The notes under the pieces: model-generated
Told to the model about the DNA's origin: nothing
Database searches by the model: none
Seen by the model: only the letters and a program-made list of their open reading frames with translations
Source of the DNA: Chitinispirillaceae bacterium
Lineage (GTDB): Bacteria > Fibrobacterota > Chitinivibrionia > Chitinivibrionales > Chitinispirillaceae
Direction of reading: 5' to 3'
Assembly (NCBI GenBank): GCA_016929415.1
Contig: JAFGIW010000158.1
Location: 1 to 64,000, forward strand
Length of the DNA: 64,000 bases
Made by a program: the position numbers and the translations under genes
Shown: positions 17,931 to 25,707 of the stretch, piece after piece
Layout: every line of letters starts with the position of its first letter
How positions within the stretch are numbered: position 1 is the first letter of the stretch

Positions 17931-19024
17931 GGGAACTGGAGCTATATTTCGGTCCCCAGCATCTGGGCATGGTCGGCAATTTCAGTATTACATTGAAAGC
18001 TGAAGGCGATCGCGTGCTTAAAGCAACTGCCAACCCAGGCTATCTCCACCGCGGCTTCGAGAAGCTGATGGAATACCGGACATGGATACAGAATTTTCCG
18101 CTTGTGTGCAGGATAAATGTTGTTGAGCCGGATCATGTGGAGATGGCGTATGCAATGGCGGTGGAGAAACTCGCGGGTATAGAAGTTCCCGAGCGGGCGC
18201 AGTATGTACGGAGCATATACCTTGAGCTTGCACGGGTCGGATCGCATCTTTTCGGATTATGGGCCTATGCCAACATGCTGGGATTTGATACGGTCGCACA
18301 GTGGGCGATGTATCACCGGGATCTTGTACTCGATTTGTTTGAAGAGCTTACCGGCGGCCGTGTCTATCATATATATATCTGGCCGGGCGGCGTGCGCCGC
18401 GATTTCCCTAAAGGTTTTAAAGATAAAATCGTTACTACGCTCCATTCGATTGGCGGGTGCGTGCCCGACTATGACGCTGCATTTTTTAATAACGCGATTT
18501 TCCATAAGAGGGCCAGCGGCATAGGAAAAATCGATCAGCGCCGCGCCAGAGAGCTTGGTGCAACGGGTCAGGTATTGCGTGCCACGGGCATGAAATACGA
18601 TGTCAGGAAAGTAGCGCCCTATGCAGCGTACGATAAGGTGGAGTGGAATGTTCCGGTGCGCAGCGACGGTGATGCGTATTCGCGTATCTGGGTTGTCAGA
18701 GATGAAATGATCGAAAGCGTACACATGATATTCAAGCTGCTCGATTGCATGCCTGAAGGAGAGGTTTTCAATAAGCCGCCGAACCCGTTCAAATGGAAAA
18801 TTCCACGGGGGGAGGCGTATGCACGATGCGAATCGTCCCGCGGCGAATTCGGCGCCTATGTGGTCAGCAACGGAGAGGATAAGCCGTACCGCGTCCATTT
18901 TCGAACACCGTCGTATCCGCATGGTCTGATTATTCTGGAAAAGCTTCTGGAAAACGCGAACATTGCGGATGTGGGCAACACGATGATAAGCCTGTATGTG
19001 GTTGCCCCGGAGATTGACAGGTAG
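17927..19024 (+). CDS. NuoD/MbxL-like large subunit lacking the Ni-Fe site
   Basis: A 365-residue member of the hydrogenase-large-subunit/NuoD family. The N-terminus GPQHLGMVGNFSI, then PGYLHRGFEKLMEYRTW and VEPDHVEMAYAMAVEKLAGI follow the complex I 49-kDa layout. Both CxxC motifs that bind Ni-Fe in hydrogenases are absent: only Cys61 stands near the first position (PLVCRINVVEP), and the C-terminus ends VVAPEIDR with no cysteine pair. It cannot be a normal hydrogenase. What it reduces is unknown; the archaeal homologue with this gene order, Mbx/MBS, acts on sulfane/polysulfide. It shares an ATGA overlap with the NuoC-like gene. Confidence 0.9.
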   Translation: MRELELYFGPQHLGMVGNFSITLKAEGDRVLKATANPGYLHRGFEKLMEYRTWIQNFPLVCRINVVEPDHVEMAYAMAVEKLAGIEVPERAQYVRSIYLELARVGSHLFGLWAYANMLGFDTVAQWAMYHRDLVLDLFEELTGGRVYHIYIWPGGVRRDFPKGFKDKIVTTLHSIGGCVPDYDAAFFNNAIFHKRASGIGKIDQRRARELGATGQVLRATGMKYDVRKVAPYAAYDKVEWNVPVRSDGDAYSRIWVVRDEMIESVHMIFKLLDCMPEGEVFNKPPNPFKWKIPRGEAYARCESSRGEFGAYVVSNGEDKPYRVHFRTPSYPHGLIILEKLLENANIADVGNTMISLYVVAPEIDR

Positions 19025-19045
19025 CAATAAGAGAGGGTTTAGACA

Positions 19046-20905
19046 ATGGCAATGCCGAGTATTTTAGGCCCGTTTAAAACACTGCGTTTTCTTTTTGAAA
19101 AGCCGAAGACCCTGCGCTATCCTTTCGAGCGCAAAGAACCGGCGCTCAGGTACCGCGGATTTCATCTCAACGACTGGGAAAAATGCACCGGGTGCGGTAA
19201 TTGCGCCGACATTTGCCCCAACCAGGCAATCGAAATGGTCGAAATACCGGACATGGAAGCGCAACCCGGGCAGAAAAACGAGCGGCCGCGGCTGGATTAT
19301 GGGCGGTGCTGTTTTTGCGGACTGTGTGTCGATATCTGCCCGCCCGGCTCACTCAGGCTCTCGCGCGACTATTTCCACATTCATTTCGATACCAAAACGT
19401 TTACCTTCATTCCAAAAGATGAAAAAACCGAAAAAGAAAAGTTCCTTCCTCCCGATAAATACTCGATTCTTCAAGCGAGCCTGGCTCACCGGAAACAGGA
19501 TTATGAGGGTTTTGCAAGCGATCTCGACTTTTCGCTGTTCGAGCCCGAACGTATTACCATGCCGGAGCTTGGTGCAGAGGAACGGAAAATGTCGTTTGTC
19601 GAGCAGGTTCTCGGCTATGATAAAGAATCTGCTCGAAAAGAAGCAGCCCGCTGCCTCGAATGCAAGTTGTGCGAAGAGGCCTGTCCGGCGCATTTAAAAA
19701 TTTCAGACTATGTTCGGGCAATTTACGAAGACAAACCCGCCGATTCTTTAAAGACTATTTTTAAAGACAATCCGATTCCGGCGATTTGCGGCAGGATTTG
19801 CATGAAGCACTGCGAAACCGCATGTTCGCTGAGCATACGGGGCGAGCCGATAGCTATCCGGTGGCTGAAACGATATGTCGCCGATTCTATTCTGGACTAT
19901 AAAACCGCTCTTGAGTTGAGTCCTGCGCAACCAAGCGGTAAGAAAGTCGCCATTATAGGAGCAGGCCCTTCAGGTTTGGCGCTTGCCTATTTTCTCACAC
20001 TTCAAGGTCATCATGCCGTTGTGTTTGACGCCTTTCCCGGCGGCGGGGGCATGGTGCGAATCGGCCCGCCCGCATACCGTCTTCCCTTGGAGAGTATCGA
20101 CAAGGATGTCAACCATATGGCATCGCTTGGCGTGGAATTCAACTTTAATACAAGGGTTGGCAGCGATATTTCGTTCGAAGATATAATGAAAAAATACGAT
20201 GCCGTGTATCTTGCGATTGGAACATCGCAGAGCCGGTCCACCAAAGTGAAGAATGCCGACAAGTGTATGCTGGCGCTCGATTTTCTAAGAAAGAGCAAGC
20301 TCGAAAGCGGCGTTGTAGTCGGCAAAAAAATTGTGGTGATCGGCGGCGGAAATGTCGCCATGGATGTTGCGCGAACAGGGCTGCGCCTGCAAAAAATGCA
20401 GTATCCCGATGAGCCGACAGAGATAAAAACCGTCTGCCTGGAAAACGGGGATGAAATGCCTGCGTCGGAAGATGAAATACGGGAAAGCAAAGAAGAGGGG
20501 ATAGCATTCAACCCGGCATGGGGTCCAAAGGAAGTCCGCTTGGATGACGGCGGCAATATTGCAGGCCTTCTGTGTATGAAAGTAAAATCTGTTTTTGATG
20601 GTCAGGGGAGGTTCAGTCCTAGTTTTTACGAAGATCAGGAGTTGTTTTTAGAGGCTGATACAATAATCGAAGCTATCGGCCAAGCGCCCGATTTCTCATT
20701 CATCCCGCAGAATTTGATGAGCACGCTTGAATTTACTCCACGGCGCAAAGTCAAGGTGGATGAAAACGGCCAGACCACGATTACGCGCGTATTTGCCGGC
20801 GGTGATATCGTGAATATAAATCTAGACGCCGTGACCGCTATTGCCGACGCCAAGGTGGCCGCGGAGGGTATCGGCAAGATTTTTTCAAAGAAAACGTCAG
20901 GCTGA
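19046..20905 (+). CDS. Fusion of NuoI/MbxN-like ferredoxin subunit with GltD/NfnB-like NAD(P)H flavoprotein
   Basis: A 619-residue two-part electron-transfer protein. Residues 1-120 are a NuoI-like double [4Fe-4S] ferredoxin: Cys47/50/53/57 (CTGCGNCADICP) and Cys88/91/94/98 (CCFCGLCVDICP). From about 195 it becomes a GltD/NfnB-type flavoprotein with more cysteines (CLECKLCEEACP at 203-214; C248, C252, C256, C260), an FAD site VAIIGAGPSGLALAYFL (301-317), an NAD(P)H site IVVIGGGNVAMDVARTGL (429-446) and VFAGGDIVN near the end. In Mbx operons the last gene is the ferredoxin subunit alone. The fusion predicts direct electron exchange between NAD(P)H and the membrane complex. The nucleotide and direction are unknown. 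AGAGGG precedes the ATG. Confidence 0.9.
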   Translation: MAMPSILGPFKTLRFLFEKPKTLRYPFERKEPALRYRGFHLNDWEKCTGCGNCADICPNQAIEMVEIPDMEAQPGQKNERPRLDYGRCCFCGLCVDICPPGSLRLSRDYFHIHFDTKTFTFIPKDEKTEKEKFLPPDKYSILQASLAHRKQDYEGFASDLDFSLFEPERITMPELGAEERKMSFVEQVLGYDKESARKEAARCLECKLCEEACPAHLKISDYVRAIYEDKPADSLKTIFKDNPIPAICGRICMKHCETACSLSIRGEPIAIRWLKRYVADSILDYKTALELSPAQPSGKKVAIIGAGPSGLALAYFLTLQGHHAVVFDAFPGGGGMVRIGPPAYRLPLESIDKDVNHMASLGVEFNFNTRVGSDISFEDIMKKYDAVYLAIGTSQSRSTKVKNADKCMLALDFLRKSKLESGVVVGKKIVVIGGGNVAMDVARTGLRLQKMQYPDEPTEIKTVCLENGDEMPASEDEIRESKEEGIAFNPAWGPKEVRLDDGGNIAGLLCMKVKSVFDGQGRFSPSFYEDQELFLEADTIIEAIGQAPDFSFIPQNLMSTLEFTPRRKVKVDENGQTTITRVFAGGDIVNINLDAVTAIADAKVAAEGIGKIFSKKTSG

Positions 20906-21075
20906 ATCGATTTATTCGCGTGGCGGACTTCGCACCGTTTCTGCGTCACGGAGCGAAGTATGGAGGTGAGGGGAACCTTTGCAGTCCAGTGTAACCAATT
21001 GATATTATGGAGATTAAAAATTGACTGGACCACGATTGAGCCATGGATGTGGACTATGAAATTCTGCCCTAGACA

Positions 21076-21098
21076 GCCCTGCTTTTCGGGCATTTTTT
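21076..21098 (+). terminator. Candidate intrinsic terminator after the complex operon
   Basis: GCCC (21076-21079) and GGGC (21088-21091) form a short GC stem with an 8-base loop, followed by A and six T. It lies 170 bases after the fusion gene. The stem is only four pairs long, so the call is moderate. Confidence 0.45.
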
Positions 21099-21153
21099 CC
21101 GTATCGACGACGTGTCAAACTTGTTCGGTTCGAATCTAAAAGCTTATCAGAAC

Positions 21154-21294
21154 TCACGCCTCAACTGTTTTTCTGTCAAACTTCACCGGCTTGAGCAGTT
21201 CAAGCGACACGGCAACTGCCCTGCCTGACCATTCGATATCCACGAACATTTCATGCGGGCAGAGCTCCTCATCCGACATCCCGGTGACATTCAT
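21154..21294 (-). CDS. Small unknown protein
   Basis: A possible 46-residue protein starting MNVTGMSDEELCPHEMFVDIEW, read from the ATG at 21294 that has AAGGGGG upstream. The frame stays open for another 31 codons upstream (to 21387), so a 77-residue form or the remains of a longer gene is also possible. The acidic SDEELCPHEMFVDIEW and the following GRAVAVSLELLKPV look protein-like, but I do not recognise the family. It lies between the complex operon and the unknown gene at 21447, on the opposite strand. Confidence 0.35.
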   Translation of the reverse strand: MNVTGMSDEELCPHEMFVDIEWSGRAVAVSLELLKPVKFDRKTVEA

Positions 21295-21446
21295 GTTCTG
21301 TTCCCCCTTGGTTTGCGAGTATCCTGTTTTAGGCTTCCATATCGCCGAATTTGATAAAAAGAATGGAGAACCGTATTTTTTAATCATGCGGATGATTTGT
21401 TACTTTTAATGTGAGGGCGCTATCTAGTGGAGAAGGGATATTCAAA

Positions 21447-22913
21447 ATGAACAAATCGCCCCGCCTTGAAAGCTTCATGATTACCGATGGTCTGCCGATG
21501 CCGTGGAACAATCTGCAGCATTCGCTGGAAGTCGGTGAAGATTATGCGGTTGGTGCGAAAAAGGTTGCCTCGTTTCTGATTAATGTCGAGGAGACGATAC
21601 CGCTTGATGAGTTGTTCGATATCCTGTTGACCTCGGAGCCCCCCCGGGAATGGTTTGAGTTTCTGATCGTCTGCATGCTCGATACCGGTTTTTCCGATAT
21701 TGAGGTGGCAAAAAATGTGCTGCGGCTGCATTGCCTGCGGCGTCTTTTCATGAAAATCAAAGCGGGCATACCGGTGGATCAGCGGGAGGAGGAAATTTAC
21801 CGCAAAGGCCTTTCATTTGCCGAAGTGAACAATGTTTCGGAGTTTCTCGGCCTTACCTTTTTTGCGCGTAAACTCGTGGAGAATATAATACGTCGGGATC
21901 CGATCCATGAATCTCACCGGCGTCTCCTGATCGGCCTGATCCGGTTTGAGGCTCAGGCCCTGAAAATCAGGATCAACCGGCTGTCCGATTCGATCGACGC
22001 TTACAGTATGAAAGAGATGGGAAGAATGCTGCCGATTATCAAGAGATTGGATGAAAACCTCCTTGAAACGGAGCACCTTGCCGACAGCATCGAACAGGAC
22101 ATCAAACTCGGACGGGCGTCGATGACGCTTGCCGGTGCGCTGAAAGTGGCGTCGTTTGAGAAATGGATTGAAAAAATGGGCGATAGCGGGGAAGTCAAAC
22201 CGCTTAAAGAAGCGCTGCGGCTTCAGCACCGCAAATGCGCCCCTACGCGCTCGGTGGTAGCCCTGCTGTCGTTGTACCGGTGGGTGTTTGAGGCGAATGA
22301 GGTCAGGGTGTCTCCGGCGGTATGGGCGGAACGCGCGCTCGAACTGTACGATAACGGGCGGTTTACGATTGATCTGGGCCACGTGATCGACCGGTTGCGC
22401 GACCACCTTCAGGATGCGGGGGCGTGGATCGAGGGGACCGTCGCGGCGGGAAGTTTTTCCGACCGTCTTTATTCCCAGTGGATCGGAACGAACGGCCTTT
22501 CGCGGCCTCTGGACAGAAAAGAGGAGTCCGAGGAACGCAAGCAGCAGCTGACCGTCAGGCAGCTGGTGTACCGGTTTGTCGGCAATGAGTCGGTGATGTA
22601 CCGCCTTCTTGATAATCCTGAAATATTCGGGATGCCGGGTATCATTGAGTATATCGCAAAGAATTCGCGGTCGGTTACGGTTTTGTCGAAAATCGCATCA
22701 AACAACAACCTTTATGCAGGTCCCAATAACGACGGGGTCCCCAAAGCCCTGCTGACCAATCCGTCGAGCATTCCGCTGACGCTGCTCAGGATCTTCTTCA
22801 AACCGAGTTTTTTCAGCAAAGTGGAACTCCATCGGCTTGTGGACGCCCACTCCTCCATGCGTCCGGAAGTGATAGCGGCAATACGTGAGTTTGTCGCGAA
22901 TGAAAGTGAATGA
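21447..22913 (+). CDS. Unknown protein, paralogue of the 60.3-61.7 kb gene
   Basis: A 488-residue, probably soluble, mostly helical protein of unknown function. It has no signal peptide, membrane helix or recognised active site. Its C-terminal 150 residues align with the protein at 60302-61705: YRLLDNPEIFGMPGIIEYIA against LRLLDNPRVFGTPGIIEQIA, RSVTVLSKIASNNNLY against RSLAVLQKLASVKELY, and GVPKALLTNPSSIPL against GVPLALLKNPSHIPL. The middle parts (LRLQHRKCAPTRSVVALLSL) also match. The ATG at 21447 with AGAAGGG nine bases upstream is preferred over an earlier in-frame start. The DNPxxFGxPGIIExIA pattern could define a family restricted to this phylum. Confidence 0.75.
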   Translation: MNKSPRLESFMITDGLPMPWNNLQHSLEVGEDYAVGAKKVASFLINVEETIPLDELFDILLTSEPPREWFEFLIVCMLDTGFSDIEVAKNVLRLHCLRRLFMKIKAGIPVDQREEEIYRKGLSFAEVNNVSEFLGLTFFARKLVENIIRRDPIHESHRRLLIGLIRFEAQALKIRINRLSDSIDAYSMKEMGRMLPIIKRLDENLLETEHLADSIEQDIKLGRASMTLAGALKVASFEKWIEKMGDSGEVKPLKEALRLQHRKCAPTRSVVALLSLYRWVFEANEVRVSPAVWAERALELYDNGRFTIDLGHVIDRLRDHLQDAGAWIEGTVAAGSFSDRLYSQWIGTNGLSRPLDRKEESEERKQQLTVRQLVYRFVGNESVMYRLLDNPEIFGMPGIIEYIAKNSRSVTVLSKIASNNNLYAGPNNDGVPKALLTNPSSIPLTLLRIFFKPSFFSKVELHRLVDAHSSMRPEVIAAIREFVANESE

Positions 22914-23024
22914 TGCCGGAGGGGGCGGGCTATGGTTGTTCACCTAGAATGCATCTGAAGCAACCTCCTATGACTTTGCATCGCCGGTGATTGTTTCGCG
23001 CTGAATCCTAAATCCCGCTGCCGA

Positions 23025-25103
23025 TCATTTTAGAACCACAACGCTTGTTTTAGACGCATAAGCGCCCGCCTGCAGTTTTATCATATAACAGCCTGGTGCG
23101 ACAGCCCGGGTATCCCAACGCAATTTGTACGCACCGGAGACAAGACGCTTATTGACAAGAGAGGCTATCGCATGGCCGGAAAGGTCATGGACGGCAACGG
23201 CGACCTGTTCCGGGCGGGGGAGGGAAAATCCGATGAATATATCCCGTGAGGCATTGTAAGAAGCCCGCAGGTGCAGATCAGAACAATTTTGTTGCATCGC
23301 CGCCCGCTGCCGCCGGACATCAATCGTCACATTCATTTCGGAAAGCGGCCTGCGCCAGACGCCGCTTCCCATAGTCCCTGCAAACAGGGTGTCGTTGTTC
23401 CAGGTAATAGATTGCATACTGAATTTCGGGAGGCCTGAATCGACCGGCGTCCACTGTGTACCGTTATTGACTGAGAGGAAAAGGCCGCCGTCTTCAGTGC
23501 CGATAAAAACGGCGTTGTCGGTTGCCAGAATGGAGGCGATATAGGCATCGGGAAGGTTTGCATTGACGTTGGTCCAGCTTGTGCCGTTGTCGGTGGAAAG
23601 GAAAATGCCGTCGAACTTGTATCCCGCGAAGACGGCGTTGCCGCTTGCTGCAAGTACGTCTGCGGAACTCGTGGGAAGGCCGGTATTAACCTTGGTCCAG
23701 CTTTCTCCGTTGTCCGTTGAAAGGAAGACGCCGCCGTAAACCCCGGCAAAGATCGATCCGTTTATCGTAGCAAGGGAAGAAATGCCCGTGCCTGGAAGCC
23801 CGGAATTGACTTCCGTCCAGCTTGTACCGTTGTCGGTTGAACGAAAAACGCCTTTGTCGCTGGTCCCGGCAAAAACCATGTCGTCGATCCGTGCGAAGCA
23901 GGAAAGATCCGTCAGGTCGCCGATGGTGGTCCAACGGTTGCCGTTATCGGTGGAACGGAACACGCTTCCGCCCTCGGTACCGGTAAAGAGAGTGCTGCCG
24001 TTGCCGATAAGGTTCAATACATGCAAATCGGTAAGACCTGAATCGGCCGCCGTCCAGCTTGTCCCGTTATCGGTGGAAAGGAAGACGCCGTTCTGGGTCC
24101 CCGCAAAGAGCGCGCCATTGTGCATAACAAGATTGTAGACCTTGGTATTCTTTATGCCGGTATTGACCGAAGTCCAACTCGTACCGTTATTGGCGGAGAG
24201 CAGAACGCCGTGGTCCTCCGTTCCCACGAAGATAGTGTTGCCGTTCGTTAAAATAGATTTGAAAAAAACAGGTGAAAAGCCCGCATTGACGGCCGTCCAG
24301 GTGTCTCCGTTATTGGTAGAAAAGAAAGTGCCGTCACGACTCATGGCAAAAATCTGATCGCCGCTTACTCCCAGAAATTCGATAACCGGATCTTCGAGTT
24401 CGATGGCAACTTGAGTCCAGTTCGCGCCCTTGTCGGTGGAAAGGAAGAGGCCGCCTTCGGTCCCGGCAAAGAGTGATCCGTTTTTCGCCGCCATCGCAGA
24501 TATACTCTTGTTGGTTCCAAGGCCTGAATTTGCCGACGTCCAGGTTGTGCCGTTATCGGTGGAAATGGTGACGCCCCCACCATAATGGAGCCCGGCAATG
24601 AGAGCGCTGTCGAGCACTATTAAAACGCCGGTACTCCGATTGTTAAGGCCTGTAGAATCGGCGCCAATCCAGCTTGTCCCATTATCCGTCGAAAGGGAGA
24701 TGCCACCCCTCGTCCCTGCAAAGAGAGTACTGCCTATTACTGCAAGCGCACGGACAGCCTTGTTCTCAAGCCCCGAATCGACTTCCGTCCAGCTCGTGCC
24801 GTTATTCGTGGAAAGAAAAACGCCCTCTGCGGTCCCTGCCAGGATCTTGGAATCGGTCACCGCGAGTGTGGTTATACCTACTTCAGTGAGGCCTGAATTG
24901 GATAAGGTCCAGTTAGACCCGTTATTCGTGGAGACAAAAACGCCGCAGCTCGTCCCGGCAAAAATGGTGCTGCCGCTCAGTGCGAGCGCATTGATTGTCC
25001 CCCCGTCCGGCCCGTTGGTCTGCACCCATCCCGCGTTTATTCCACGGGCGGAAAAAGCGATTAACCCCATACTTACAACAAGCTGTAGAAAAGACTTTTT
25101 CAT
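23025..25103 (-). CDS. Secreted propeller protein with BNR/Ycf48-like repeats and C-terminal sorting tail
   Basis: A 692-residue exported protein made of about 13 repeats of roughly 43 residues, each with LSTDNGTSWTEVNSGL or a variant, the Asp-box-like pattern seen in sialidase-type and Ycf48-like propellers. A signal peptide (MKKSFLQLVVSMGLIAFSARG) begins the chosen start at 25103, which has GGAAG upstream. The tail of about 80 residues (FIGFSLPRPEQVAVAVHDLSG, LVSGAYKLRWD, PGCYMIKLQ) is a type IX-like sorting domain. No catalytic residues are visible; a binding or adhesive surface role is likely. Confidence 0.85.
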   Translation of the reverse strand: MKKSFLQLVVSMGLIAFSARGINAGWVQTNGPDGGTINALALSGSTIFAGTSCGVFVSTNNGSNWTLSNSGLTEVGITTLAVTDSKILAGTAEGVFLSTNNGTSWTEVDSGLENKAVRALAVIGSTLFAGTRGGISLSTDNGTSWIGADSTGLNNRSTGVLIVLDSALIAGLHYGGGVTISTDNGTTWTSANSGLGTNKSISAMAAKNGSLFAGTEGGLFLSTDKGANWTQVAIELEDPVIEFLGVSGDQIFAMSRDGTFFSTNNGDTWTAVNAGFSPVFFKSILTNGNTIFVGTEDHGVLLSANNGTSWTSVNTGIKNTKVYNLVMHNGALFAGTQNGVFLSTDNGTSWTAADSGLTDLHVLNLIGNGSTLFTGTEGGSVFRSTDNGNRWTTIGDLTDLSCFARIDDMVFAGTSDKGVFRSTDNGTSWTEVNSGLPGTGISSLATINGSIFAGVYGGVFLSTDNGESWTKVNTGLPTSSADVLAASGNAVFAGYKFDGIFLSTDNGTSWTNVNANLPDAYIASILATDNAVFIGTEDGGLFLSVNNGTQWTPVDSGLPKFSMQSITWNNDTLFAGTMGSGVWRRPLSEMNVTIDVRRQRAAMQQNCSDLHLRASYNASRDIFIGFSLPRPEQVAVAVHDLSGHAIASLVNKRLVSGAYKLRWDTRAVAPGCYMIKLQAGAYASKTSVVVLK

Positions 25104-25198
25104 AGAGCGCTTCCTTGGTTGAAGAATCTTTGATGTCAAAAAATTACTACTAATATACATCAGTTGCACTTTTTTTCCATACTCAGTAGCAACCTCAT

Positions 25199-25222
25199 CC
25201 CCTTCTCCTTTCAGAGAAGGGG
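25199..25222. repeat. 9-bp perfect inverted repeat
   Basis: CCCCTTCTC (25199-25207) and GAGAAGGGG (25214-25222) flank CTTTCA. No T-run follows on either strand. It could be an RNA hairpin in the leader of the minus-strand gene or a dispersed repeat. Confidence 0.5.
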
Positions 25223-25224
25223 AA

Positions 25225-25569
25225 ATGAACTTTGGAGGAGATATAAAAGATCCAAATTATAAGCATTATGTTAGTGCCGTTACTTTCGATTCCCCTTCTT
25301 CGGGAAACGCTTCCTGCCTGCCAGAGCCATCAGGCGTTGGAGCTACCGGTTCGTATATGTATGGAATGCATCAATTGACTTTCCGCTTTATGCATATGAA
25401 TTGCTTATATGTTGATATGTATGGAGGATCTCCTGATGAGTACGCTTTTAATGTTGGACTATTATATGGACTAACCTTGAGACCTACGCTTATTATGAAA
25501 AAAAGAACTGGACGCTCACCTGTTTGGTTGTCTGCAGCTGTTTCTTTATCAGGTGGTAGGCTCATATAA
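25225..25569 (+). CDS. Possible small protein or outer-membrane protein fragment
   Basis: An open frame of 114 codons from an ATG four bases past a hairpin. The last part (AFNVGLLYGLTLRPTLIMKK, SPVWLSAAVSLSGGRLI) has the alternating pattern of beta-barrel strands, so it may be the remnant of an outer-membrane protein. There is no signal peptide and no convincing ribosome site (GAAGGGGAA just upstream belongs to the hairpin). Not recognised. Confidence 0.25.
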   Translation: MNFGGDIKDPNYKHYVSAVTFDSPSSGNASCLPEPSGVGATGSYMYGMHQLTFRFMHMNCLYVDMYGGSPDEYAFNVGLLYGLTLRPTLIMKKRTGRSPVWLSAAVSLSGGRLI

Positions 25570-25630
25570 TTTTACATGAAAAATAAGTAGTCTCTTGATG
25601 GTAAGTAATAAAATGGTTTTTATCACTCGC

Positions 25631-25659
25631 TTGGATGCAAAAAGATTAAATTGTATAAT
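25631..25659 (+). promoter_or_regulatory. Sigma-70-like promoter
   Basis: TTGGAT (25631-25636), a 17-base spacer and a perfect TATAAT (25654-25659) lie about 50 bases upstream of the propeller gene start at 25708. The -10 box and spacing are ideal, the -35 box matches three of six. Confidence 0.55.
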
Positions 25660-25707
25660 ATCATGTTCACCTTGGTATAGTTTCTTTTATAAACAAGGGT
25701 GGTAACC

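Larger units (their letters stand above)
25104..25707. other. Divergent intergenic region with hairpin, promoter and possible OMP fragment
   Basis: About 600 bases between two secreted propeller genes. It holds a 9-bp inverted repeat at 25199-25222, a promoter at 25631-25659 and a 114-codon frame at 25225-25569, listed separately. The DNA is AT-richer than its neighbours. Confidence 0.5.

Noticed and set aside
16846-20905. Ni-Fe hydrogenase (Mbh, group 4) reading of the peripheral subunits
   Set aside because: The large subunit lacks both CxxC metal motifs and the gene order with two antiporter-like subunits is that of Mbx, not Mbh.
21127-21136. tRNA T-loop-like GGTTCGAATC
   Set aside because: No matching T-stem, acceptor stem or anticodon arm surrounds it.
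23025-25103. CRISPR-like periodicity
   Set aside because: The repeated DNA encodes about 13 degenerate 43-residue protein repeats; units are not identical and no spacers alternate.
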